This document shows positions 47,012 to 54,919 of a stretch of DNA of 64,000 nt, one piece after another. Location: the NCBI GenBank assembly GCA_040388535.1, contig JAZKBR010000004.1, positions 62,001-126,000 of the forward strand. Reading direction: 5' to 3'. Both the position numbers and the translations under genes were made by a program. This stretch comes from Gemmatimonadota bacterium. GTDB lineage: Bacteria; Gemmatimonadota; Gemmatimonadetes; Gemmatimonadales; GWC2-71-9. Under the pieces are notes generated by a model that saw only the letters and a list, made by a program, of their open reading frames with translations, had not been told where the DNA came from and ran no database searches. Every line of letters starts with the position of its first letter. Positions within the stretch are counted from its first letter, which is position 1.

Positions 47012-47058
47012 ATCAACAATGTGCACAAACTGCACATCACATTATAAACATTGTTGAT
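47012..47058. promoter_or_regulatory. AT-rich divergent control region with an 11-bp inverted repeat
   Basis: ATCAACAATGT (47012-47022) and ACATTGTTGAT (47048-47058) are perfect inverted copies 25 bases apart. Between them lie two TGCACA boxes (47022, 47031) and, on the minus strand, a consensus TATAAT (47046-47041) pointing towards the ECF operon. Two more TGCACA boxes flank the plus-strand start codon (47101, 47112). The region is far richer in A+T than its surroundings. The remainder of the 253-base gap 46854-47106 holds no gene. Confidence 0.5.
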
Positions 47059-47082
47059 ACGTAGTACTACCTGAAGTTATTT
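47054..47082 (+). promoter_or_regulatory. Candidate promoter of the phosphodiesterase gene
   Basis: TTGATA (47054-47059), 17 bases, then TTATTT (47077-47082). The -35 element overlaps the right arm of the 11-bp inverted repeat, so a protein bound there could control it. The predicted leader is under 20 bases and has no ribosome-site purine run. Confidence 0.45.
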
Positions 47083-47106
47083 CAACACGCATTCACACCC
47101 TGCACA

Positions 47107-47805
47107 ATGACTGCACACCAGTTGTCCACAGATCGCTGGCCACTCGTCATCGCCCATAGAGGTGTCTCAGGCCGCGCCCTCGAGAACAGCGTCGCCGCCT
47201 TCGAATTGGCTGTGGCGGAGCGTTGTGACGGCATTGAACTCGACGTCCATGCGACCGCCGACGGGGAGTTGGTAGTTCACCATGACCCGGTCCTGTCGAC
47301 CGGCGAGGGAATCAGCACCCTCGCGCTGCCTGAGCTTCGCGAATTCCGGCTGAAGGATGGCTCCCCGATTCCGACCTTGGCCGAAGTTCTCCACATCACC
47401 GGCCGACTCCGGCTCTACATCGAAGCGAAGACCCTTCCGACCGACGTCGATGGTCGGCTGCTGGAGCTTCTGGCACGCGACCCCTTCCCCGCACGTCTGC
47501 AGGTTCATGCGTTTGATCACCGGGTCATTGGCCGGCTGGCCGCACGCCAGGGGGACCTCGCGCTGGGAGTGCTGTCGAGCAGCTACCCGCTGGATCCGGT
47601 TGGTCCTGTCCTCGCCGTAGGCGCGCGAACGCTCTGGCAGGAATGGACGATGATTGATACGGAGTTGGTCGAACGGTGTGGTGCGGCTGGCGTCACGGTC
47701 ATCGCCTGGACCGTCAACGGCGCAGGAGCAGCGCGCGACCTCGCCGCCCTGGGAGTTGGCGGACTCTGTGGCAATTTCCCCGATCGGCTCAGGCGCGGGT
47801 CATGA
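47107..47805 (+). CDS. Glycerophosphodiester phosphodiesterase (UgpQ-like)
   Basis: A 232-residue cytosolic TIM-barrel enzyme releasing glycerol 3-phosphate from phospholipid head-group diesters. Catalytic and metal residues are visible in VIAHRGVSGRALENSVAAF, DGIELDVHATADGELVVHHD and YIEAKT, with the C-terminal VIAWTVNG. There is no signal peptide. It is the only plus-strand gene between 8.6 and 50.7 kb. Confidence 0.92.
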   Translation: MTAHQLSTDRWPLVIAHRGVSGRALENSVAAFELAVAERCDGIELDVHATADGELVVHHDPVLSTGEGISTLALPELREFRLKDGSPIPTLAEVLHITGRLRLYIEAKTLPTDVDGRLLELLARDPFPARLQVHAFDHRVIGRLAARQGDLALGVLSSSYPLDPVGPVLAVGARTLWQEWTMIDTELVERCGAAGVTVIAWTVNGAGAARDLAALGVGGLCGNFPDRLRRGS

Positions 47806-47814
47806 AATGTCGAA

Positions 47815-47836
47815 GGGGCGCCCGAATGGGCGCCCC
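47815..47836. terminator. Bidirectional terminator hairpin between ugpQ-like and rpmA
   Basis: GGGGCGCCC-GAAT-GGGCGCCCC is a perfect 9-bp GC stem in the 57-base gap between convergent genes. T-runs are weak on both sides. Confidence 0.6.
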
Positions 47837-47862
47837 TCGATGCGTGCGATGAAGCCGGCTGG

Positions 47863-48135
47863 TTACGCCGTGGCAGTCTCAACCAGCGGATAGACAGAGA
47901 CCTTCATCCGGTTCTTGTCCTTCCGCTCAAACTTCACCACGCCATCGATGTAGGTGTGAAGCGAGTCATCCTTGGCCTTGAAGACATTCTTGCCGACGTG
48001 GAACTTGGTGCCACGCTGCTTGACCAGAATGCTGCCGGCCGTGACCCGCTCGCCCCCGAAGTGCTTGACGCCGAGGTACTGCGGATTCGAATTACGACCG
48101 TTGCGGCTGGAGCCGACGCCCTTTTTATGAGCCAC
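47863..48135 (-). CDS. rpmA: 50S ribosomal protein L27
   Basis: A 90-residue protein reaching into the peptidyl-transferase centre. It starts [20 protein letters not shown] with the standard N-terminus and no processed leader, then [20 protein letters not shown] and [19 protein letters not shown]. It is 8 bases downstream of rplU, the usual L21-L27 pair. Confidence 0.97.
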   Translation of the reverse strand: MAHKKGVGSSRNGRNSNPQYLGVKHFGGERVTAGSILVKQRGTKFHVGKNVFKAKDDSLHTYIDGVVKFERKDKNRMKVSVYPLVETATA

Positions 48136-48143
48136 TTGTTACC

Positions 48144-48461
48144 TCAACCCAGCTGGACGTCAGTGATGCGGACTTCGGTGAACTTCTGCCGATGTCCGGT
48201 CTTCCGCCGATAGTTCTTCCGGCGCTTGAACTTGAAGACGTAGATCTTCTTTTCCTTGCCGTGCCCGACCACCTCGACGGTGACCTTGGCTCCGGCAACG
48301 GTGGGCACGCCGGCCGTGATGGAATCGCCCGTGGAGGTCAGGAGCACCTCATCGAACGTCACCACATCGCCCGCAGCCTTCTTTTCCATCAGTGGCAGGC
48401 GAAGTGTGGCGCCCATTTCGGCGCGGTACTGCTTCCCCAATGCCTTGAAAATCGCGTACAT
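48144..48461 (-). CDS. rplU: 50S ribosomal protein L21
   Basis: A 105-residue protein: MYAIFKALGKQYRAEMGATL start, GKEKKIYVFKFKRRKNYRRK and TGHRQKFTEVRITDV end. It forms an operon with rpmA under a strong promoter at 48504-48532. Confidence 0.97.
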   Translation of the reverse strand: MYAIFKALGKQYRAEMGATLRLPLMEKKAAGDVVTFDEVLLTSTGDSITAGVPTVAGAKVTVEVVGHGKEKKIYVFKFKRRKNYRRKTGHRQKFTEVRITDVQLG

Positions 48462-48503
48462 AGCGCCCTTTTGGTCCGTGTGTTACGACACGCCTAGCCA
48501 TCA

Positions 48504-48532
48504 ATTATAGGGGACTGTCACCCACCCCGCAA
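48504..48532 (-). promoter_or_regulatory. Strong sigma-70 promoter of rplU-rpmA
   Basis: TTGCGG (48532-48527), exactly 17 bases, then consensus TATAAT (48509-48504) on the minus strand, about 40 bases upstream of rplU and just after the rng stop. Confidence 0.75.
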
Positions 48533-48539
48533 GTCCAAG

Positions 48540-50168
48540 CTACGCCACGGCATAGAGTTCGGTGACGTCGCGGCCGGCCGGGCGGGACATCAGCCGGAAC
48601 TCGTCGAGCCGGAGCATCGGATCGTCCCGGACCTCAAGTTCCAGCCCCCCCTGGCGGCCCAGAGCAACCACCAGCTTGGGCTCCTCCTCCAGAAGGTAGA
48701 GCGCTACATCGGGATGGAGCCTGATCGCGAGCCGCTTTTCCTTCTGCTCGATCCCCGCCCGCTTCAGGGCCCGCTCCAGCCGCCGAGTAACTATTTCAGG
48801 TGAGAATACCCGGCCGGTCCCATGGCAGGTATTGCACTCCCGGGTCATCGAAGCCCAAAGGGAGGGTCGCACCCGCTGCCGGGTCATCTCGATCAGACCG
48901 AGCTCCGAGACCGCAAACGCACGCGTCCTCGCGCGGTCCCGGCCGAGGTGGGTCCGGAGCTCCTGGAGGACGCGGTCGCGGTTGGCCTTGGATTCCATGT
49001 CGATGAAGTCGGCCACGATGATCCCGCCGACGTCGCGGAGCCGGATCTGACGGGCAATTTCGCGCGCCGCCTCGACATTGGTCCGCAGGATCGTCTTCTC
49101 GGGGTCGCGCTTGCCAGTGTAGCGACCGGTATTCACGTCGACCGACACCAGCGCTTCCGTGGGCTGGATGATGACGTAGCCACCGGTTGGCAGGTCGACC
49201 CGCGGCTTGAAGAGATCGCGAATTTCCTCCTCGATCCGGAACAGATCGAAGAGCGGTTGCGGCTCCTGATACCAGTGCACGCGCTCGATCAGATCAGGAT
49301 CGATCTGCTCGAGATACTGCATGATTTCCTGGTGCAGTTCGCGCGAATCGACCCAGAGCGCGTCCACCTTGTCGGAGAAGACGTCGCGGACAAGCGACCG
49401 GGTCAGCGAGGCCTCGCGATGCAGCAGCGCGGGGGCCTTCCTGACGTGCTGCTCCTTCCGCTTCACCTTGTTCCAGGTCCCCACCAGCGACTCGATTTCC
49501 CGACGGAAATGGTCTTCGGTGACTCCTTCGGCGACCGTACGCACGATCACTCCGCCGGCATCCTTCGGGAGCAGGCGCGACACCATCTCGCGCAGTTTCG
49601 CGCGTTGCTCGCGATTCTCGATCTTGCGGGAAATTCCGACCTTGGAGGCGTACGGCATATACACCAGAAAGCGCCCCGCCAGGGAGATCTGCGCGGTAAC
49701 GCGGCAGCCCTTGGTGGAGATCGGCTCCTTGGTGATCTGGACTGGAAGAGTCTGGCCCTTCTTCAGGATTTCGGAGATATCGGGAACGGCCCGACGAGCG
49801 CCGACCTCGCGCTTGCCCCCGACGCCACGGCGTTTGGTCGCCGTCGCGGTCTCGCTGGCATCGGCCTCGGCATCGGTCGACTCGTCCTCGGACTCTTCGT
49901 CCTCGGCATCGTCGACTTCAGCGGGGTCATCGTCTTCCTCGGGCTCGAGCAAGTCGGACGCATGAAGGAAAGCGCTCTTCTCGAGCCCGATGTCTACGAA
50001 TGCAGCCTGGATTCCCGGAAGGACCGCCTCGACCCGACCGAGGTAGACGTCACCGACTGACCGACGGTGGTCCGGGCGGTCGACGAGAAGCTCGACGAGC
50101 TTGTCGTCCTCGAGAATCGCCACCCGCGTCTCGCGGGGGGTACCTGAAATCAGAATTTCGCGCTTCAC
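48540..50168 (-). CDS. rng: Ribonuclease E/G family protein with an acidic insert in the S1 domain
   Basis: A 542-residue single-strand endoribonuclease for mRNA and rRNA processing. The GTG start gives MKREILISGTPRETRVAILE. The S1 domain (about 35-155) is split by an about 60-residue Asp/Glu-rich low-complexity insert (EPEEDDDPAEVDDAEDEESE...). The 5' sensor and DNase-like domain follow, with ALVSVDVNTGRYTGKRD and VGGIIVADFIDM carrying the catalytic Asp residues. The Zn-link is CNTCHGTGR. No degradosome tail is present, so it is G-like in length. It lies upstream of rplU-rpmA, a common arrangement. Confidence 0.93.
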   Translation of the reverse strand: MKREILISGTPRETRVAILEDDKLVELLVDRPDHRRSVGDVYLGRVEAVLPGIQAAFVDIGLEKSAFLHASDLLEPEEDDDPAEVDDAEDEESEDESTDAEADASETATATKRRGVGGKREVGARRAVPDISEILKKGQTLPVQITKEPISTKGCRVTAQISLAGRFLVYMPYASKVGISRKIENREQRAKLREMVSRLLPKDAGGVIVRTVAEGVTEDHFRREIESLVGTWNKVKRKEQHVRKAPALLHREASLTRSLVRDVFSDKVDALWVDSRELHQEIMQYLEQIDPDLIERVHWYQEPQPLFDLFRIEEEIRDLFKPRVDLPTGGYVIIQPTEALVSVDVNTGRYTGKRDPEKTILRTNVEAAREIARQIRLRDVGGIIVADFIDMESKANRDRVLQELRTHLGRDRARTRAFAVSELGLIEMTRQRVRPSLWASMTRECNTCHGTGRVFSPEIVTRRLERALKRAGIEQKEKRLAIRLHPDVALYLLEEEPKLVVALGRQGGLELEVRDDPMLRLDEFRLMSRPAGRDVTELYAVA

Positions 50169-50700
50169 GGGGGTCCCTCGCGGAGGTCGAGTGCCGCGCG
50201 GCGGCACCCCCCGCGTCTCGAAGGGGCAAAGGCCGTGGCCCACGGGGGGCAACGGGGAGCCGGTTCCGGAATCGCTCCCGTCCCGCCGCGAGGCGGAGAC
50301 TGAGACGCAACGCTGGCGAAAGCCCCGACCGCAGCCGGACGCGACGAGTCACTGCGGGTGCGCTCGAACGATTGGCGTCGAGAGCGCCCGGAGTCCACTC
50401 ATCGTGAACCGGGGGACGGAGCTGTCGCAGGTCTGAAAGGCGCTGCGCGTGAGGAGCCGACCGAAATCGGTGGAGGACACCAAAGGTGGCACATGCAACC
50501 CGCCGGCACAGGGCCGAGGCCCTGTCGACGAGGCCGATCCACGCGGAACGGAACTGTGGTTGCATAGTCGAAATGTAGGAACCACAGTGACTTACGGCAA
50601 TAGCTAGCGCTCCCGGTTACCCCGTCGGCTGAGCCTGTGGGAGGCCATGCTCACGGCTATATTTGCGATTCCGAATCCGTACCCCCACATCGGATCCTCA
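50169..50700. other. 532-base divergent gap between rng and the Big_1-M8 gene, no gene recognised
   Basis: Several overlapping frames are open here because of high GC, but none has a coherent protein pattern. RNase P, tmRNA and 6S RNA hallmarks were looked for and not seen. CTGTGGTT (50554-50561) and AACCACAG (50580-50587) form an 8-bp inverted repeat. A TATATT (50658-50663) could be the -10 of the plus-strand gene. The part before rng may be a long leader, since rne/rng mRNAs are known to be autoregulated through theirs. Confidence 0.4.
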
Positions 50701-52524
50701 ATGCATCGCCGTGGCAGGCCCGCCAGACCCCTGATGGTCGCTTCGTTGCTGCTGGCCCTCGGCTGTGGTGGCAGCAGCGAGACCATCGGCCCGCCGTCAG
50801 CAATCGAGATCACCGCGGGCAACAATCAGCAGTCAACGGTCGGGCAACCCCTCCCGGTCACTCCGACGGCACGCGTGCGAGACAAGGACGGCCACAACCT
50901 TTCCGCCATCACGGTCCGGTTCACCGTGGTAAGTGGTGGCGGTACCATTGCTGCCGATACAGCGATCACTGACGCGAATGGCGTCGTGGTCCTCCCGAGC
51001 TGGACCCTCGGCACCAGGAGCGGTGCGAATACCCTGAAAGTGCAAGCGTCGGGACTGACCACGAGCGTCACGGTCAACGCGACTGGCACCGCCGCGGCAC
51101 CAAGCAACCTTGCTACGGTCGATCAGGTCAACTTTGCCGCGCTGGTTCAGACTCAGGTGACCGGGCAGCCCACGGTGCTCGTCACCGACGGCTTCGGCAA
51201 CCCCGTTGGCGGTGTCATCGTGACCTTCAGCGTCTCGCTCAACAACGGCTCACTGACGGGCGCAGCCCCGACGACAGACGCCGCGGGCCATGCCTCGCTG
51301 GCAGGCTGGACACTGGGCTCGACTGTCGGCGTGAATCGAGTGACCGCCTCAGCAAGCGGCACCAACTCGGTGCAGTTCGAAGCGCAGGGGCTGTCCGCCG
51401 CCCCGACGATCGTTTCCACGTCACCGACGACGCAGGCTGGGATTCTTGGCGCAATGGTTCCGAGAGTCCCCCAGGTGCGGGTCACCAACTCCCTGGGGCA
51501 GATCCTGGGCGGCGTGCCGGTCCGTTTCGCCATCTCGGGTGGCGGAGACGCTACTGTGCTCGGTCCGCTGGCCGTATCGGATCCGATCACCGGCATTGCC
51601 GCTCCCACCGACTGGCGGCTGGGACCGGCGAGTACATCGAGCACCGTCATCGCAACGCTCCCCGGTTTCCCGGGGTCGAGCGTGACCTTCAACGCAACTG
51701 GCACGTTTTCGCCGTTCCTGATCGACGTCCGCTTCCTCAGCTCAGCGACACCGGCCCAACGGGACGCGTTCGCCTCGGCTGCCGCGCGCTGGATGCAGAT
51801 CATCGTCGGCGACATTCCCGATGTGCCGGTGAGCCTCGCGGTGGGTACGTGTGCCACCGGGGCGTCGCCAGCAATGAACGAGACGATCGACGACGTGGTC
51901 ATCTTTGCCCAGGTCACCGGTATCGATGGCGTTGGCGGCATCCTCGGATCGGCCGGGCCGTGCATCAGGCGAAGCACAGGTCTCTTCACAGCGGTCGGGT
52001 CGATGCGGTTCGACATGGCTGACCTGGTGGGACTTCAGAACACCAATCGCCTGGAGCCCGTGATCCTGCACGAGATGGCGCACGTCCTTGGGTTCGGCAC
52101 GATCTGGACGGAAAAGGGCGTGCTGGTCGGCGCCGGGGGCGCTGATCCGGTCTTTACCGGGGCGGAGGCCTTGTCAGTATGGCCGAGTTTCAACCTGGGG
52201 TACGCTGGCACACCGGTTCCGGTCGAGAACCTGTTCGGCGCCGGCACCCGGGACTCGCACTGGCGCGAGAGCGTACTCGTGTCGGAGCTGATGACCGGCT
52301 TCATCGAAGCTCCCGGCGTTCCGACGCCGTTGTCGCGACTCACGATCGCGTCTTTCAAGGACCTCGGCTACTCGATTTCGTATAGCACAGCAGACGCGTA
52401 CGCCGGGAATCTGATGGCGGCAATGAGAGAAGCCGGGGCTGGCGCGCGCACACCGATCAACGACATCGTCGAGAATGCGCAGTGGGAAGTCACACCGCTC
52501 GGAATCGTGCGTCGCATTCACTGA
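50701..52524 (+). CDS. Lipoprotein with Big_1 Ig-like domains and leishmanolysin-like (M8-type) metallopeptidase domain
   Basis: A 607-residue protein. Lipobox LLLALGC gives Cys22. Three Ig-like domains follow at about 33-130, 135-232 and 238-335, with repeated TDAxGxAxLxxWTLG patterns. The C-terminal peptidase (345-607) has HEMAHVLGFG (457-466) with zinc ligands H457 and H461, a probable third ligand H520 (RDSHWRES) and a Met-turn at SELMTG (531). The closing LTIASFKDLGYSI is typical of bacterial M8-like enzymes. Probably a surface-anchored protease. ATG at 50701 was chosen at the signal peptide. Confidence 0.85.
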   Translation: MHRRGRPARPLMVASLLLALGCGGSSETIGPPSAIEITAGNNQQSTVGQPLPVTPTARVRDKDGHNLSAITVRFTVVSGGGTIAADTAITDANGVVVLPSWTLGTRSGANTLKVQASGLTTSVTVNATGTAAAPSNLATVDQVNFAALVQTQVTGQPTVLVTDGFGNPVGGVIVTFSVSLNNGSLTGAAPTTDAAGHASLAGWTLGSTVGVNRVTASASGTNSVQFEAQGLSAAPTIVSTSPTTQAGILGAMVPRVPQVRVTNSLGQILGGVPVRFAISGGGDATVLGPLAVSDPITGIAAPTDWRLGPASTSSTVIATLPGFPGSSVTFNATGTFSPFLIDVRFLSSATPAQRDAFASAAARWMQIIVGDIPDVPVSLAVGTCATGASPAMNETIDDVVIFAQVTGIDGVGGILGSAGPCIRRSTGLFTAVGSMRFDMADLVGLQNTNRLEPVILHEMAHVLGFGTIWTEKGVLVGAGGADPVFTGAEALSVWPSFNLGYAGTPVPVENLFGAGTRDSHWRESVLVSELMTGFIEAPGVPTPLSRLTIASFKDLGYSISYSTADAYAGNLMAAMREAGAGARTPINDIVENAQWEVTPLGIVRRIH

Positions 52525-52546
52525 CTCCGGGAAGGCATCCTACTTC

Positions 52547-52578
52547 GCGGGCCGGCAACCATCGCGTTGTCGGCCCGC
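52547..52578. terminator. Bidirectional terminator between the M8-type gene and recQ
   Basis: GCGGGCCGGCAAC-CATCGC-GTTGTCGGCCCGC is a long stem with one G-T pair in the 56-base gap between convergent stops. It is followed on the plus strand by ATTCATTTC. Confidence 0.75.
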
Positions 52579-52580
52579 AT

Positions 52581-53933
52581 TCATTTCGGGCGCCGCGCCC
52601 GGCAGTAATCGCACCCGGCGCAGCGTACCACGCGCTCGCCGAACCATCCCAGCAACAGGGCGCGTCGACACCCGGCACTTCGCGCATAGGCCACCATCGC
52701 GTCGAGGCGGCGTTCGGCCTCGCGACGACGACGGCGAACCGCGCTCCAGTCGACCCGGCCTCGATCAGGCCGGAGTTCGGCCGCAAGCCGGTCCGCTGCC
52801 GCAAGGATCGACGCAGGGTGCCGGGCCCGGGTGGATGGATCGCGCCACAACTGTTCAAGGGTGCGCTCGGGCGGGAAGGTCGTCGCCAGTTGTCGCCGCG
52901 GCATCAGGGCATCATGCGGATGATGGAGGAGCAGGCACCGCGCCGAGTTGCCATCGCGCCCGGCTCGGCCGGCCTCCTGATAGTACGACTCCGGCGTCGG
53001 CGGCAGCGTCCAGTGGATCACCAACCGGACATCGGACTTGTCGATGCCCATCCCGAACGCACAGGTCGCGACGACGACCCGGATGCGCCCCGCCAGAAAG
53101 CGCTGGAGGCAATCGAGGCGCGCTTCGGAGCTCAGTCCTGCGTGATAGGGGCTCGCCACCACGCCACTCTCCTGGAGCACGCGAGCGATCCCTTCGGTGA
53201 GCCCACGGGTGGGAGCGTACACGATGACCGTGTCGCGGCTGGCGCGGACCTGGGCCACCAGTCGCGCGAGCCGGTCGTCCCGACTCACCACCGGCAACAC
53301 TTCAAAGGTGAGGTTGCGTCGATCGAACGAGCCCACGATTTCGACGGCATCCACAGCGAAACCAAGTGATTGCCGAATGTCGCTGCGCACCGCCGGTGTC
53401 GCACTGCCGGTCAGCGCCACACACGGCGGGCTGCCGAGCGCAGCGCGCGCCCGACGCAGCGAACGATAGCTGGGCCGAAAGTCGTGCCCCCACTCCACAA
53501 TGCAGTGCGCTTCATCGACGGCGATTCGCGCGACCCGCACCTTGCGCTGGTCGAGATCTTCGATCAGGCGCGGCAGGCGTTCCGGCGATACGTAGAGCAG
53601 CCGCAGGGTGCCGTTGGCAGCAGCGATGAGCGTCGCGGCCTGCTCCGCCGGATCGAGCGCGCTATTGAGGGCTGCCGCGGGTGCCCCTCGTCGCGCGAGC
53701 GCGCCGACCTGATCCTGCATCAGGGCGACAAGTGGCGAGATCACGAGGGTCAGGCCAGGCGTCACAAGCGCAGGCACCTGGAAGCAGATCGACTTGCCGC
53801 CGCCGGTGGGAAGCACCGCAAGCACGTCGCGGCCGGCGAGCACCGGCTCGACCACCCGCGTCTGCAAGGGGCGGAAGTCGGGGTACCCGAAGGTGTCAGA
53901 GAGAATCTGGCGGGCAGCGGCGATGGTCGACAC
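52581..53933 (-). CDS. recQ: Short RecQ-family ATP-dependent DNA helicase
   Basis: A 450-residue 3'-5' helicase. Walker A is VLPTGGGKSICFQVPAL (about 40-56), then SPLVALMQDQV, the DExH box VDEAHCIVEWGHDFRP, TGSATP and YYQEAGRAGRDG (motif VI). The zinc-site CRRALLLGWFGE with CAGCDYC is retained. The winged-helix and HRDC domains are absent, giving a short form of about 450 residues versus about 610 in Escherichia coli RecQ. Confidence 0.92.
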   Translation of the reverse strand: MSTIAAARQILSDTFGYPDFRPLQTRVVEPVLAGRDVLAVLPTGGGKSICFQVPALVTPGLTLVISPLVALMQDQVGALARRGAPAAALNSALDPAEQAATLIAAANGTLRLLYVSPERLPRLIEDLDQRKVRVARIAVDEAHCIVEWGHDFRPSYRSLRRARAALGSPPCVALTGSATPAVRSDIRQSLGFAVDAVEIVGSFDRRNLTFEVLPVVSRDDRLARLVAQVRASRDTVIVYAPTRGLTEGIARVLQESGVVASPYHAGLSSEARLDCLQRFLAGRIRVVVATCAFGMGIDKSDVRLVIHWTLPPTPESYYQEAGRAGRDGNSARCLLLHHPHDALMPRRQLATTFPPERTLEQLWRDPSTRARHPASILAAADRLAAELRPDRGRVDWSAVRRRRREAERRLDAMVAYARSAGCRRALLLGWFGERVVRCAGCDYCRARRPK

Positions 53934-54005
53934 CCGCGAACGATCTCACGAGCGATGCAGTGAACGTGGTACCTGCGACCGCGCGATGGGGCGAAAGTTC
54001 CGTGA

Positions 54006-54167
54006 CTACTCGGTGGAGCCTGGAGTGCGGCGGCTCGCGACACGGAGAATGACGGCGAGCCCGAGTACGCCGATCGCGATCCAGGTGATGCGGCGGTCAT
54101 CACGCCAGAGGGCGATCAGGGCGAGCAGGATCCCTGCCAGGGCGACCCCCGTCCGGAGCCGCTTCAT
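54006..54167 (-). CDS. 53-residue two-TM membrane protein
   Basis: ATG at 54167 overlaps the enoyl-CoA hydratase stop as ATGA, and the frame ends at TAG (54006). The product is MKRLRTGVALAGILLALIAL followed by WRDDRRITWIAIGVLGLAVI and LRVASRRTPGSTE: two hydrophobic helices with a short charged turn and a basic C-terminus. No family is recognised. The coupled start and clear membrane pattern argue it is real despite its size. Confidence 0.6.
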   Translation of the reverse strand: MKRLRTGVALAGILLALIALWRDDRRITWIAIGVLGLAVILRVASRRTPGSTE

Positions 54168-54919
54168 CTGGTCAGGAATGCCGCGATCGCCTGCTTGAAA
54201 TCCGGCGTCGCGCGGGAGAGCGCATTGACCCGAGCCCCGAGGAGAATGCCCTCGTTGAAACTGCGATCGTCGAGTGCGGTAAAGAGCTGCTTGGTGAGCG
54301 CGAAGGCCGTACTACTCTGGCCGACGAGCTGCTTCAGCAGGACCGCTGCGGCGTCTTCGAATGCGTCATCGGGCACCACCCGCGAAACGAGACCGAGCTC
54401 AAGCGCTTCCGCCGCGGACACCGTGCGGCCGGTGCTGACCAGGTCGAAGGCTCGCTTCTCCCCGACGCAACGGCGCAGCATGGTCATGACCATCGCGGGG
54501 ACGAAGCCTCGGGCAATCTCGGGGTACCCGAACGAGGCAGAGGCGGTGGCGAGCACGAGATCGCAGGCAGTGGCCAGTCCGGCGCCGCCGGCGAGCGCAC
54601 GCCCCTGCACGATCGCGACCGATGGCTTCGGCAACTGCCGCAGCGCCAGGAAGATTTCGCCGAGGCGGAGCGCGGCCTGCTCGTTCTCCTCAAGCGAGCG
54701 ATCGGCGGAGGCGAGCAGTTCGTCGAGGTCTGCGCCAGCGCAGAAATCCTTCCCCGCCCCACGAATCACCAGCACCCGGACCCCCGCCTCCAGCTCCGCC
54801 CGCGCGATCCCCTCGGCCAGCCCATCGAGCATCGCGAGGTTCAAGGCGTTGCGCTTGTCGGCTCGGTCGAGGGTGAGCGTCAGGACCCCTTCGGTGATCG
54901 CGGAGGCGACGCCGCTCAC
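54164..54919 (-). CDS. Enoyl-CoA hydratase/isomerase family protein
   Basis: A 251-residue crotonase-fold enzyme. LTLDRADKRNALNLAMLDGL, the oxyanion-hole GAGKDFCAGADLDEL and VQGRALAGGAGLATACDL are diagnostic. The two positions corresponding to the catalytic Glu pair should lie in GGAGLATACDLVLATASASF and FGYPEIARGFVP; only the second Glu (PEI) is evident, as in some methylglutaconyl- or isohexenylglutaconyl-CoA hydratases. GTG at 54919 overlaps the AtuA-partner stop. Context suggests an AtuE-like role. Confidence 0.88.
   Translation of the reverse strand: MSGVASAITEGVLTLTLDRADKRNALNLAMLDGLAEGIARAELEAGVRVLVIRGAGKDFCAGADLDELLASADRSLEENEQAALRLGEIFLALRQLPKPSVAIVQGRALAGGAGLATACDLVLATASASFGYPEIARGFVPAMVMTMLRRCVGEKRAFDLVSTGRTVSAAEALELGLVSRVVPDDAFEDAAAVLLKQLVGQSSTAFALTKQLFTALDDRSFNEGILLGARVNALSRATPDFKQAIAAFLTR

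Noticed and set aside
47107..47130. TTGTCCACA (47122-47130), a DnaA-box-like sequence next to an AT-rich island, suggesting oriC
   Set aside because: Only one such box is visible, it lies inside the coding sequence, and there is no dnaA, dnaN or gyrB nearby and no change in the prevailing gene orientation. A regulated promoter explains the AT-rich stretch better.
50050..50565. 171-codon minus-strand frame spanning the rng start
   Set aside because: It is Arg/Pro/Ala-rich low-quality sequence that overlaps the rng start in another frame and lacks any recognisable motif.
50169..50600. Possible RNase P RNA, tmRNA or 6S RNA in the rng upstream gap
   Set aside because: None of the conserved RNase P core motifs, tmRNA tRNA-like ends or a 6S-type central bubble could be recognised by eye. 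Only an unexplained gap is reported.
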